Assembly: GCF_009857845.1 (NCBI RefSeq) | Contig: NZ_WWEQ01000003.1 | Span: 39,858-103,857, forward strand | Length of the DNA stretch: 64,000 bases | Source: Brevibacterium rongguiense | Lineage (GTDB): Bacteria; Actinomycetota; Actinomycetes; Actinomycetales; Brevibacteriaceae | Direction: 5' to 3' | Part shown: positions 53,801 to 61,018 of the stretch, piece by piece | How positions within the stretch are numbered: the first letter of the stretch is position 1 | How the letters are laid out: each line of letters begins with the position of its first letter | Made by a program: the position numbers and the translations under genes | The notes under the pieces: model-generated | Databases searched by the model: none | What the model was told of the DNA's origin: nothing | The model's input: only the letters and a program-made list of their open reading frames with translations

Positions 53801-53944
53801 TCAATTGCGCGGACATGGCGTCTTCGTGACCCGGGGGAGACGGTCCGATGCCCCCGACGCGGCGCATCGGAACAGACAGTGCAGCACACGCCGCAACGTC
53901 GGTGAGTGTCGGACAGTGTCGATGGTGGTTCTGAGCGTGGTCAT
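53801..53944 (-). CDS. Possible 47-aa protein downstream of the DHA2 pump
   Basis: ATG 53944 has AAGGAG 5 nt upstream, a better RBS than most in this region. The product is basic with LHCLFRCAASG in the middle and no recognisable domain. It lies beyond an 18-bp hairpin from the DHA2 gene. Small size and lack of relatives that I know keep confidence low. Confidence 0.3.
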   Translation of the reverse strand: MTTLRTTIDTVRHSPTLRRVLHCLFRCAASGASDRLPRVTKTPCPRN

Positions 53945-54025
53945 CGGGACTCCTTCGGCGTGTTTCGGCGGCCTCGTCGCGGGACGGGTCAGCCGCCGTC
54001 TCGGTGTACCTGCGGCGGGTGTCGG

Positions 54026-54067
54026 CGTTCGTGTCCGGCGGACTCATCCGTCCGCCGGACACGAACG
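54026..54067 (-). terminator. Terminator of the DHA2 efflux gene
   Basis: A perfect 18-bp inverted repeat, arms starting CGTTCGTGTCC (54026-54043 and 54050-54067) with a 6-nt loop, 12 nt beyond the stop of the DHA2 gene. Confidence 0.8.
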
Positions 54068-54079
54068 GTCGAGGATGCG

Positions 54080-55645
54080 TCACGACTCCTGAGCGGGCTC
54101 CTTCTCGGCGTCGACGTGAGCCTGCCCGGTGGGGCGGATGTGCCGCAGACCGATCGCGGCGATGAGCGCGGCAAGGGCGGCGATGATCGCGGAGGTGATC
54201 CCAGCGGCGTTCAGTCCGCTGGTGAACGCCTGCTGGGCCGCGGTCGTCAGTGCCTCTCCGACGTCGCCCGGCAGCTGTCCGGCGGCGGCGATGGCCCCGT
54301 CGATCCCGGTCTCGGCCGCGGCCGCCGCCTCCGGTGGCAGCCCATCGGGCAAGGAGTCGCTGATCTGGCTGCGATAGGCGGCGATCCCGATGCTGCCGAT
54401 GACCGCGACACCGAGTGAGATGCCCAGGTCGTTGACGGTCGTCGCGAGCCCGGAGGCACCGCCGGCCTTCTCCGGCGGGACCGAGCTCACCACCAGGTCC
54501 GTGGTCAGCGCCATGGAGGGCGCGACCCCGGGGTAGGTGACGACGAAGCTCGCGATCACCAGCGCGAGACCGGTGACGGCGTCGAGCTGGGTGAACAGGA
54601 TGTAGCCGACGACCTGGGTGAGCAGGCCCACGGCGATCACGTTGCCCGGCCGGAACCTCCGGGCGAGCATCGGCGAGAGGGTCGAGACGACGATGAGAAC
54701 TGCCGCGGCAGGCAAAATCGACAGTCCGGCCTGCATAGGCGAGAGCCCTTGCACCTGCTGCAGGTACTGGGTGAACAGCGAATACACCCCACCCAGCGCC
54801 GCGGCCGAAAGAAGGAACACCGCGAGTGCTCCGCTGACGGTGCGGTTGGCAAACAGCCGGACGTCGAGCAGGGGCTGGGTCGCGCGCAGCTGCCGGATCA
54901 CGAACCACAGCCCGACCAGTACTCCGGCGATCAGCAGGCCGATCGACGGGCCGGCCGGCTCCTGGGTGGCGAAGCGCTTGACGCCGTAGATGATGGCCAG
55001 CAGCGAAGCGACCAGGAGCAATGCGCTGAGCAGATCGATCTTCGCGGTCGGATCCTTGTGCTCAGGCAGCAGCAGCGGCGCGCCGATGGCCACCAGCGCC
55101 ATCACGGGCACCGCGACCAGGAACGTCGCCTGCCAGCCGAAGACCTCGAGCAGCAGGCCGGACAGCAGTGGTCCGAGGGCGACACCGGCGAAGATCCCGC
55201 CGGCCAAGACGCCGATCGCGACGCCTCGCGCCTTCGGGTCGGCGAAGAGCACGAAGATCAGCCCCAGCGTGGACGGGAGCATCATGGCTCCTCCCACGCC
55301 GAGGATGGCGCGCCAGGCGATCATCAGCTCGGGACTGGTCGTCAACGCCGCAGCGATGGACACGATTCCGAACAGGACCGCGCCGATCACCATAAGCAGA
55401 CGCTTGCCGATCCGGTCGCCGAGGACGCCCATCGCGACGAGGAATCCGGCCATGACGAACCCGTAGATGTCGAGAATCCACAGCAGCTGTGCGCTAGTCG
55501 GGTTCAGATCAGCAGCCATGTTCGGGGCCGCCAGGAACAAGATCGTCAGCATCATGAACAGCAGGGTCGACGGGATCACGAGGACCGCGAGCCCCCACCA
55601 CTGCTTCGCCCCGGTCCGGGGTGCAGGTGCATTCGTCTCAGACAT
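54080..55645 (-). CDS. DHA2-family MFS multidrug exporter (QacA/SmvA-like)
   Basis: 521 aa with about 14 membrane segments. LLWILDIYGFVMAGFLVAMGVLGDRIGKRLLM is a single region carrying the DHA2 segment 2 and loop 2-3 features, GPLLSGLLLEVFGWQATFLV is motif C, and the C-terminus is charged. Relatives expel quaternary ammonium and other cationic drugs. It is divergent from the tetR-type regulator at 55811 across a palindrome. GGAGG lies before the ATG. Confidence 0.88.
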   Translation of the reverse strand: MSETNAPAPRTGAKQWWGLAVLVIPSTLLFMMLTILFLAAPNMAADLNPTSAQLLWILDIYGFVMAGFLVAMGVLGDRIGKRLLMVIGAVLFGIVSIAAALTTSPELMIAWRAILGVGGAMMLPSTLGLIFVLFADPKARGVAIGVLAGGIFAGVALGPLLSGLLLEVFGWQATFLVAVPVMALVAIGAPLLLPEHKDPTAKIDLLSALLLVASLLAIIYGVKRFATQEPAGPSIGLLIAGVLVGLWFVIRQLRATQPLLDVRLFANRTVSGALAVFLLSAAALGGVYSLFTQYLQQVQGLSPMQAGLSILPAAAVLIVVSTLSPMLARRFRPGNVIAVGLLTQVVGYILFTQLDAVTGLALVIASFVVTYPGVAPSMALTTDLVVSSVPPEKAGGASGLATTVNDLGISLGVAVIGSIGIAAYRSQISDSLPDGLPPEAAAAAETGIDGAIAAAGQLPGDVGEALTTAAQQAFTSGLNAAGITSAIIAALAALIAAIGLRHIRPTGQAHVDAEKEPAQES

Positions 55646-55774
55646 GGCGCACCTCCTTGTTCTGCGTCGTCGTTCTCATGGCTCCATTGGTCCATTCGTT
55701 CTCGACAGGGTTGTCACGGGCCGGGAGGCCCTCAGCCGAAGTCAAGCATCGGTGTACGACTTCTAACCGCTATA

Positions 55775-55802
55775 CTAGCTCGTATATTCCCGTACGAGTT
55801 AG
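55775..55802. promoter_or_regulatory. TetR operator between the DHA2 and tetR genes
   Basis: CTAGCTCGTA-N8-TACGAGTTAG is a 10-bp inverted repeat with one mismatch. TATACT (55771-55776) at its left edge may be the -10 of tetR. The position suits control of both genes. Confidence 0.65.
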
Positions 55803-55810
55803 AGGTGGGT

Positions 55811-56443
55811 ATGCCGAACGGAAAGGGCGCGGCCGGCGCTGGTGAACAGAAGCCGGTGCGGCGAGGAAAGACGGCCAACCAGAGGGCAGACGCCCAGCGC
55901 AATCGGGCGAAGATCCTCGCGGCGACGCCGGATGCGCTCAGGAAGGACCCTGATGCCTCCGTCGCCGGCATCGCCGCCGAGGCGGGGGTCGGTCGGATGA
56001 CCCTCTATGGGCATTTCAAGACGCGTGCCGAGCTCATCGACGCGACCCTCGCCGACAGCCTGGAACGAGCCGAGGCCGTCCTGGCCGACGTGCCTCTCGA
56101 CGGTGATCCGGGCCAGGCGTTCGAGGCCCTGATCGCCCCGAGCTGGATGCTCCTGGAGCACATTCGCGCCGTGCTCGTGGTGGCTCAGCGCGAGCTGCAG
56201 CCGGCCCGCATCCGCGAGATGCACGAGAAGGCCGAAGCCCGGATGCGGGGCCTTCTCGAGCGCGGCCAGCGCGAGGGCGTCTTCCGTGCGGATCTGCCTG
56301 TCGACTGGCTCCTCGCGGTCACTCACCTGACCATGAACGCCGCAGCCGAGGAAGTCACCGCCGGCCGGCTCGACAGAGATGACGCTGCCCGCGTCATCGT
56401 CGTCACCCTGCACTCTGCCTTCGCCGCCAACGATCACAACTGA
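55811..56443 (+). CDS. TetR-family repressor of the efflux gene
   Basis: 210 aa. A basic N-terminal tail, then the TetR helix-turn-helix at about residues 33-75 with SVAGIAAEAGVGRMTLYGHFKTRAEL, and an all-helical ligand domain. AGAGGTGGG precedes the ATG. Divergent from the DHA2 exporter, the classic arrangement for a TetR-controlled drug pump. The inducer is unknown. Confidence 0.88.
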   Translation: MPNGKGAAGAGEQKPVRRGKTANQRADAQRNRAKILAATPDALRKDPDASVAGIAAEAGVGRMTLYGHFKTRAELIDATLADSLERAEAVLADVPLDGDPGQAFEALIAPSWMLLEHIRAVLVVAQRELQPARIREMHEKAEARMRGLLERGQREGVFRADLPVDWLLAVTHLTMNAAAEEVTAGRLDRDDAARVIVVTLHSAFAANDHN

Positions 56444-56556
56444 CCCGCCGAATCGCCGGCCAGGGCAATTCGTCGTCCTCGCGAGCCGAACGTGGGGCGG
56501 CCGGTGGCGTCTCGTGGGGCACTCATCGATGCGCACTTACGTTCGAGTATGCAATA

Positions 56557-56576
56557 ATCTGCGTATGGACGCAGAT
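56557..56576. promoter_or_regulatory. Palindrome spanning the kmtR-like start codon
   Basis: ATCTGCGT-ATGG-ACGCAGAT is a perfect 8-bp inverted repeat whose loop holds the ATG of the regulator gene. TAATCT (56555-56560) overlaps its left edge and could be the -10. A related half site, GCAGATATGCG, follows at about 56578. Confidence 0.6.
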
Positions 56577-56936
56577 AAGCAGATATGCGGGCTCGACCCC
56601 GACAGTCAGTACGTGGAACTTGCCGTCGAGGTGTTCGGGCTCCTCGCCGACGCGACCCGAGTCCGGATCGTCCTCGCGCTGCGTCGCAGCGACGAGCTGT
56701 CGGTGAACCACCTCGCCGAGAGCGTGGGCAAGTCGCCGGCCGCGGTGTCGCAGCACCTGGCGAAGCTGCGGATGGCCCGGATCGTGTCGACCCGGCAGGA
56801 GGGGCAGCGGGTGTTCTATCGGCTGGAGAACGAGCACGCCTCCCAGCTGGTGTCCGACGCGATCTTCCAGGCCGAGCACTCTGTCGCCAATGGGCAGGTC
56901 CCGGCACACCACCACGAGGAACGAGCAGAAGCATGA
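56565..56936 (+). CDS. KmtR-like ArsR-family Ni/Co sensor
   Basis: 123 aa. EVFGLLADATRVRIVLAL, SVNHLAESVGKSPAAVSQHLAKLRMARIV and FYRLENEHASQLVSDAIFQAEHS follow M. tuberculosis KmtR closely, and the C-terminus has HHHEE. KmtR senses Ni2+/Co2+ and represses a CDF exporter gene; here too a CDF gene follows, overlapping by 4 nt (ATGA). ATG 56565 lies within the operator loop. Confidence 0.82.
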   Translation: MDADKQICGLDPDSQYVELAVEVFGLLADATRVRIVLALRRSDELSVNHLAESVGKSPAAVSQHLAKLRMARIVSTRQEGQRVFYRLENEHASQLVSDAIFQAEHSVANGQVPAHHHEERAEA

Positions 56937-58027
56937 CGGAGCACAGCCACGCCCATCCGCACGCTGACCACGAGCAGGAGAGCGGAGCGTCCGCGCACGA
57001 TCACGCGGATCGTGATCACGGCCAGGACCACGGGCATACGCACGGTCATGGCCATTCCCATGACCACGGCGAGCACGGTCACTCCCACCCGACGGGGTTC
57101 AAGGGCTTCCTGTACGGGATCTTCGTCCCGCACTCCCACGACGCCGCCGACTCGATCGACGACGCGATGGAAGCCCACTCCGAGGGAATCCGCGCGCTGA
57201 AGATCAGCCTGGTGCTCATGCTGGCAACGACCGTGCTGCAGGCCGCCGTCGTCGCGTTCTCCGGATCGGTAGCGCTGCTGGCCGACACGATCCACAACCT
57301 CTCCGACGCCCTGACCGCGGTGCCGCTGTGGATCGCGTTCGTGCTGTCCCGTCGGGTCGCCACGCGGAAGTACACCTACGGCTTCAACCGGGCCGAGGAC
57401 CTCGCCGGGCTGTTCATCGTCCTGATGATCGCCCTGTCGGCAGTCATCGCCGCTTGGGAGGCGATCGACCGCATGCTCAACCCCAGGCCCATGGAGAACA
57501 TCGGCTGGGTGATCGCCGCCGGCATCATCGGCTTCCTCGGCAACGAGGCGGTCGCGGTCTACCGCATCCGCGTGGGCAGGAAGATCGGCTCGGCCGCCCT
57601 GGTCGCAGACGGCATCCACGCCCGCACCGACGGATTCACCTCTCTGGCCGTCGTGGCCGGCGGGATCGGCGTGCTGCTCGGCTTCCCGCTCGCCGACCCG
57701 ATCGTAGGCCTGCTGATCTCGGCCATGATCGCGGTGCTGCTGGTCGGTACCGTGCGCTCGGTCGGCCGACGGCTGATGGATGGCGTCGAGCCGGAGCTCG
57801 TCGACCGCGCCGAGCACGCCCTGGAGCATCTGGCCGAGGTCGAGTCGGTGGAACGGGTGCGGATGCGCTGGGTCGGGCACAGGCTCCATGGCGACGCGCT
57901 CGTCCGCACCTCCGCGACGAGCCTCTCCGACGCCGACCGGCTGGCCGCGGAGGCGGAGAGTTCGGTGAAGCAGCACATGCCGAATGTGGATGAGATGTCT
58001 GTCCGAGTGGCCTCGGTCTGGCGGTGA
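56933..58027 (+). CDS. CDF-family divalent metal exporter
   Basis: 364 aa. The N-terminus is His/Asp-rich for about 70 residues (HGHTHGHGHSHDHGEHGH and others). Six membrane helices follow; GSVALLADTIHNLSDAL holds the HxxxD site of helix 2 and ADGIHARTDGFTSLAVV that of helix 5, then a cytoplasmic C-terminal domain. It moves Zn2+, Co2+, Ni2+ or Cd2+ out in exchange for H+; the KmtR-like regulator points to Ni/Co. Confidence 0.9.
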   Translation: MTEHSHAHPHADHEQESGASAHDHADRDHGQDHGHTHGHGHSHDHGEHGHSHPTGFKGFLYGIFVPHSHDAADSIDDAMEAHSEGIRALKISLVLMLATTVLQAAVVAFSGSVALLADTIHNLSDALTAVPLWIAFVLSRRVATRKYTYGFNRAEDLAGLFIVLMIALSAVIAAWEAIDRMLNPRPMENIGWVIAAGIIGFLGNEAVAVYRIRVGRKIGSAALVADGIHARTDGFTSLAVVAGGIGVLLGFPLADPIVGLLISAMIAVLLVGTVRSVGRRLMDGVEPELVDRAEHALEHLAEVESVERVRMRWVGHRLHGDALVRTSATSLSDADRLAAEAESSVKQHMPNVDEMSVRVASVWR

Positions 58028-58212
58028 CTGGCTCCGTCATGCGGCTGGTCGTTTAGGAGCGGCTCGTATGCATCTCCTTCTCGAGACGAGACCGATGCCC
58101 CGCGATCATGCGAGGGCCGGTCTCAGAAAACTGTCCAGTTAGGGCGAGCGTCCAAGGCGGGCTACAGGAGGCGACGACCGGCAGGTGTTGAAGATCTGGA
58201 GGAGCGCCGACG

Positions 58213-58263
58213 CCCGAAGAGGAGTGGCTCGACGTCGCCGCCGCGGCCGAATGCCTCCATTAA
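58213..58263 (+). pseudogene. Possible remnant of a HTH/excisionase-like gene
   Basis: In one frame PEEEWLDVAAAAECLH is followed by a stop. The string resembles the first helix of small HTH_17 excisionase proteins (WLDVAEAAE-LH-VS). There is no start codon and nothing after it. The rest of 58028-58412 contains no gene; it holds the inverted repeat at 58361 and an attachment site. Confidence 0.2.
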
Positions 58264-58339
58264 AGCGCCCGGACCACCCCGGCGACTCACCTCAGTATCA
58301 TGGTCTTCAACGCGTCCTGCCCTACTGGATTGGGAGTGC

Positions 58340-58386
58340 GAGTCGAGTGCCGATTCATTCGCGAGTCGACTGGCGACTCGACTCGC
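58340..58386. repeat. Repeats next to the middle attachment site
   Basis: GAGTCGAGTGCCG (58340-58352) occurs again at 59811-59823, each time upstream of a GAGTCGGG core. GCGAGTCGA (58361-58369) and TCGACTCGC (58378-58386) form a perfect 9-bp inverted repeat with an 8-nt spacer. The shared GAGTCG word suggests recombinase binding sites. Confidence 0.5.
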
Positions 58387-58412
58387 TTGTGAGTGAACGT
58401 CACAAACTTGTC

Positions 58413-58600
58413 GAGTCGGGTACTTCGAGCGCTCGCTGGCCGTCTACGGCCGGGCGGGCGAGCCGTGCCGGCGCTGCGGTGCGCCGATCCGACGGCTGAC
58501 CGTGGCCGGGCGCACCACGCACGTCTGCCCGCGCTGCCAGCCGGCGCAGCGGCTGCGCGGAGGGCCTCGGTGGCGCGCTGTTCAGTTCCCATCGAGGTGA
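58413..58600 (+). pseudogene. mutM 3' fragment at the middle attachment site
   Basis: After GAGTCGGG the frame from 58421 reads [19 protein letters not shown], then the rest of a zinc finger with VCPRC and a 13-residue extension to the stop at 58600. One base fewer than the copy at 59827 lies at the junction (GGGTAC against GGGCTAC). The fragment has the GC-rich codon use of the backbone and is 5'-truncated, so it is not expressed as an enzyme. Confidence 0.8.
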
Positions 58601-58660
58601 GCGAGGAGCACGCGGACGCGGACGTCGATGGCGTCGCGGATGGCGGCAGCGCCTTCGGGA
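58582..58660 (-). pseudogene. arsC 3' remnant downstream of the Abi gene
   Basis: The minus strand directly after the Abi stop, in the same frame, codes RLQPAPEGAAAIRDAI and on to [14 protein letters not shown] and stop. It matches the C-terminal helix of the ArsR-ArsC fusion (ASPEGLAAIRDDIAARVSRLL). About 27 codons remain. It overlaps the last bases of the mutM fragment on the other strand. Confidence 0.6.
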
Positions 58661-58674
58661 GCCGGTTGCAGGCG

Positions 58675-59661
58675 TCAGCCTCGCCAGAGCTCGATCGACT
58701 CCCAATCGCGTGGCACGCCCATCGACTCGACCGTCAGGGCGTGCGAGCTCGGGAACCTCCGCAGCAGCGCTGTCAGTTGTTGCGCCCAGTCGGAGCTGGG
58801 GTCGATGATCGGCAGGAGATACGCAATGACGGCGAGGGCGCTGTAGGTGCCGAAGACGCCCTTCGCCGTCGCCTCATCACGCAGGTGGTCGAGGATAGGG
58901 ACTTGCCCGACCTGGGGGCGGGCCGGTGCGTACTGGAGCTTCCTGTTGAACAGGCGGGAGTGGTGCGCCGCGACGTTGCGGACGTAGTTCAGGCTGGCCA
59001 ACCAGCTGCTCATGATGCGCTTAGTCGGTAATCCGAACGCCAGGGCGATCTCCTCGGCGTCCTGCTGGTTCATCCCCCGATAGAGGACTGAGAGGTGGCC
59101 CAGCTCGAGGATCTCGGTGAGCGCCCAGACCGGCATCCGATCGTCGTACTTCTCCCGGAAGTGCTTGACGAACTGCTCGTCCGAGCGGATCTTCCTCTCG
59201 TTGACACGCCGAAGCCATTGCGCGTGCTTGCTCGGCGCGGGATCCCCCGCGTCGGTGCTCTCGCCGGTGAAGGACTCAGTGAAACAGGCGGGGTCCTCGT
59301 AGGCGAAGGGGGACCTTCGGCCAAGCACGTATCCGATCCGCATTCGGGCGGCGACTTCGATGCGCTCGGCGCCGTCCATGACGAGCAAGCGCAGGCGTCG
59401 GTCGAAGTCGATGAGGTCCTCGGCGTGCTGCAGCGTTGTGCCGGTCCTGTAGTCGCTGAGCACGCGGACCTGCACGCGACCTTCGTCGTCGATGTCATCC
59501 TCGGACTCACGGAACGGGTAGAGGTAGCCGGTGAGGCGGTAGTAGCCGACCGCCTGGAGGACCGACGCAGCCCGGGCGTGGTCTTCGATCTCGACTCCAT
59601 GCCTCATCAGTCGATCGATCTGTTCGTCGACGGACAGCCACGACTTCGCGTACTCGGCCAT
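58675..59661 (-). CDS. Abi_2-type abortive infection protein (AbiD/AbiF-like)
   Basis: 328 aa. LSVDEQIDRLMRHGVEI and AVGYYRLTGYLYPFRE at the N-terminus, IDFDRRLRLLVMDGAERIEVAARMRIGYVLG in the middle and NYVRNVAAHHSRLFNR near residue 215 are the Abi_2 family blocks. These proteins stop phage growth by halting the host cell; the RNVAAHHSRLFN segment recalls the RX4-6H motif of HEPN RNases, so RNA cleavage is plausible. GGAGG lies only 3 nt before the ATG. The leader contains hairpins and a terminator (59682). Confidence 0.88.
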   Translation of the reverse strand: MAEYAKSWLSVDEQIDRLMRHGVEIEDHARAASVLQAVGYYRLTGYLYPFRESEDDIDDEGRVQVRVLSDYRTGTTLQHAEDLIDFDRRLRLLVMDGAERIEVAARMRIGYVLGRRSPFAYEDPACFTESFTGESTDAGDPAPSKHAQWLRRVNERKIRSDEQFVKHFREKYDDRMPVWALTEILELGHLSVLYRGMNQQDAEEIALAFGLPTKRIMSSWLASLNYVRNVAAHHSRLFNRKLQYAPARPQVGQVPILDHLRDEATAKGVFGTYSALAVIAYLLPIIDPSSDWAQQLTALLRRFPSSHALTVESMGVPRDWESIELWRG

Positions 59662-59681
59662 GCTCCTCCCCGGGAAAGAAA

Positions 59682-59755
59682 ATCAGCCCGCGCCTTGCGG
59701 CAGCGGGCTGATCATGATGGTGCAAGCTTAGCACGGAGCAGAGGCGAGGCTCCGT
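59682..59755 (-). ncRNA. Structured leader of the Abi gene ending in an intrinsic terminator
   Basis: On the minus strand: a first hairpin ACGGAGC/GCTCCGT (59755-59733), then ATCAGCCCGC paired with GCGGGCTGAT (59712-59682) followed at once by TTTTCTTTCC. The second is a textbook Rho-independent terminator, and the Abi ATG lies 20 nt beyond it. Either most transcripts stop here, leaving a short RNA, or the terminator is regulated. Ends of the RNA are not known. Confidence 0.55.
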
Positions 59756-59826
59756 AGTCTGTGGATGGCCGCCGGTTCTGCGGAGTTTCGATGCGCCGGG
59801 ACCTGCGCACGAGTCGAGTGCCGTTC

Positions 59827-59977
59827 GGAGTCGGGCTACTTCGAGCGCTCGCTGGCCGTCTACGGCCGGGCGGGGGAGCCGTGCCGGCGGTGCGGCACGC
59901 CGATCCGGCGGCTGACCGGGGCAGGTCGCGCCTCGCACGTCTGCCCGCGCTGCCAGCCGGTGCAGCGGCTGCGGTGA
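59827..59977 (+). pseudogene. Displaced original mutM 3' end at the right attachment site
   Basis: GGAGTCGGG continues with CTACTTCGAG and reads [19 protein letters not shown], then a complete C4 zinc finger ending QPVQRLR and stop at 59977. Joined to the 5' part of mutM at 25288 it would restore an uninterrupted frame of the usual length with uniform codon use. Backbone genes follow directly, so this is the best candidate for the ancestral end. Confidence 0.82.
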
Positions 59978-60019
59978 GCGCGGCCGACGTCGCCGCGGGC
60001 AGGGCTCGCAGCCTCGCTC

Positions 60020-60940
60020 CTACGCTACGCGCACGCGCCTGCGCCGCGCCGGCAGGGACATGAGTGCCACGGCACCCACGGTCAGCGCCATGCCCGCGTA
60101 CTGGAGCGCGCCCAGCTGCTCGTGCAGCACGAGGCGGCCCATGACGATGCCGGACAGCGGCTGGAGGAGCAGCACGGGGGCCGCGAGGTCCGCGGGCAGG
60201 CGCACCGTGCCCATGCCGATGAAGACGAACGACAGGAACTGGCCGCCGAACGCCACCGCCGCGAGCCAGCCCCATGAGGCGCCCGGCATGTGCACCGCGA
60301 TCGTGCCGGTGACGAGCCCGAACAGGCCGATGGCCGCGGCGGCGGAGCCCGTGCCGAGCGCCACCGGGGCGAAGATGCGCCGCCGATCGAGCTTTGTGGC
60401 CCGGCGGTTGCAGTAGAGGTATCCCGCATACAGGCCGCCGGCGGCCACGCCGAAGACCGTGCCGCGCACGGGACTGTCCGCCTGCAGTGCGCGCGTGCCG
60501 ATCCCGCCCGTGAGCGCGAGCCCGGCGAGCATGACGGGAAGCGCCAGGAAGAACCGCGGGCGCAGCCGCTCGCCCTCGATGAGGCGGGCCAGCAGCGGGT
60601 AGACGATGACCTGCGAGCCGATGAGCACGGTGGCGACCGCTGCGCCCGTGTCCAGGATCGACTGCGTCCACATGAGGTAGTCGCACGCGAGGAAGACCCC
60701 GGAGCCCAGGGCCCACCGACCCGCCCCGGGCCACAGGCGGCCCAGGCGGCGGTACTCGAGGGCGCCGCAGATCGCCAGGGGGATGAGCGCGAGCGCGCAG
60801 CGGTAGAACGCGGCGGTGACGGCACCCTGCCCGGAGAGGCGGATGAACGTTGACGAGGCGCCCACGAGCGCGCAGCCCAGCACCGTGATCGCCAGGGGCG
60901 CGAACAGGCGCTCGCCGGTGGAAGTCTGCATGCCTCCCAT
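60020..60940 (-). CDS. EamA/DMT-family transporter
   Basis: 306 aa with ten hydrophobic segments in two EamA halves; MTVGAVALMSLPARRRR closes the second half. GASSTFIRLSGQGAVTAAFYRCALAL is typical of the first. The start is taken as ATG 60940 because TATCTG lies about 12 nt upstream, suggesting a near-leaderless mRNA; ATG 60931 is the alternative. It is divergent from a lysR gene, which may regulate it. The substrate is unknown, commonly a metabolite or amino acid. Confidence 0.85.
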   Translation of the reverse strand: MGGMQTSTGERLFAPLAITVLGCALVGASSTFIRLSGQGAVTAAFYRCALALIPLAICGALEYRRLGRLWPGAGRWALGSGVFLACDYLMWTQSILDTGAAVATVLIGSQVIVYPLLARLIEGERLRPRFFLALPVMLAGLALTGGIGTRALQADSPVRGTVFGVAAGGLYAGYLYCNRRATKLDRRRIFAPVALGTGSAAAAIGLFGLVTGTIAVHMPGASWGWLAAVAFGGQFLSFVFIGMGTVRLPADLAAPVLLLQPLSGIVMGRLVLHEQLGALQYAGMALTVGAVALMSLPARRRRVRVA

Positions 60941-61018
60941 TCTGACCGTCGGGACAGATAAGGTCTATTGAATAGAAGTGAACGAAATTCTTCAGTTGGC
61001 CTATGCAAAGGGGTGCCC

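Larger units (their letters stand above)
25281..58420. mobile_element. Metal-resistance genomic island inserted in mutM
   Basis: The interval is bounded by direct repeats of GAGTCGGG, begins with a substitute mutM 3' end and carries only accessory cargo (arsenic, cadmium/zinc, copper, nickel/cobalt and drug efflux). Backbone synteny resumes only beyond the second element at about 59,840. No integrase, resolvase, relaxase or transposase was found inside, so it is either mobilised in trans, degraded, or acquired by recombination with the flanking mutM repeats. Patchy composition and several gene fragments suggest it was built up in steps. Boundaries are inferred from the repeats. Confidence 0.75.
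58413..59835. mobile_element. Second mutM-inserted element carrying an Abi_2-type gene
   Basis: About 1.42 kb bounded by GAGTCGGG repeats and two mutM 3' ends. Its cargo is the 328-aa Abi gene with a structured leader and a fragment of arsC. No recombinase is present, so it is a minimal defence cassette, perhaps moved in trans by an element with its own integrase. Confidence 0.65.
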
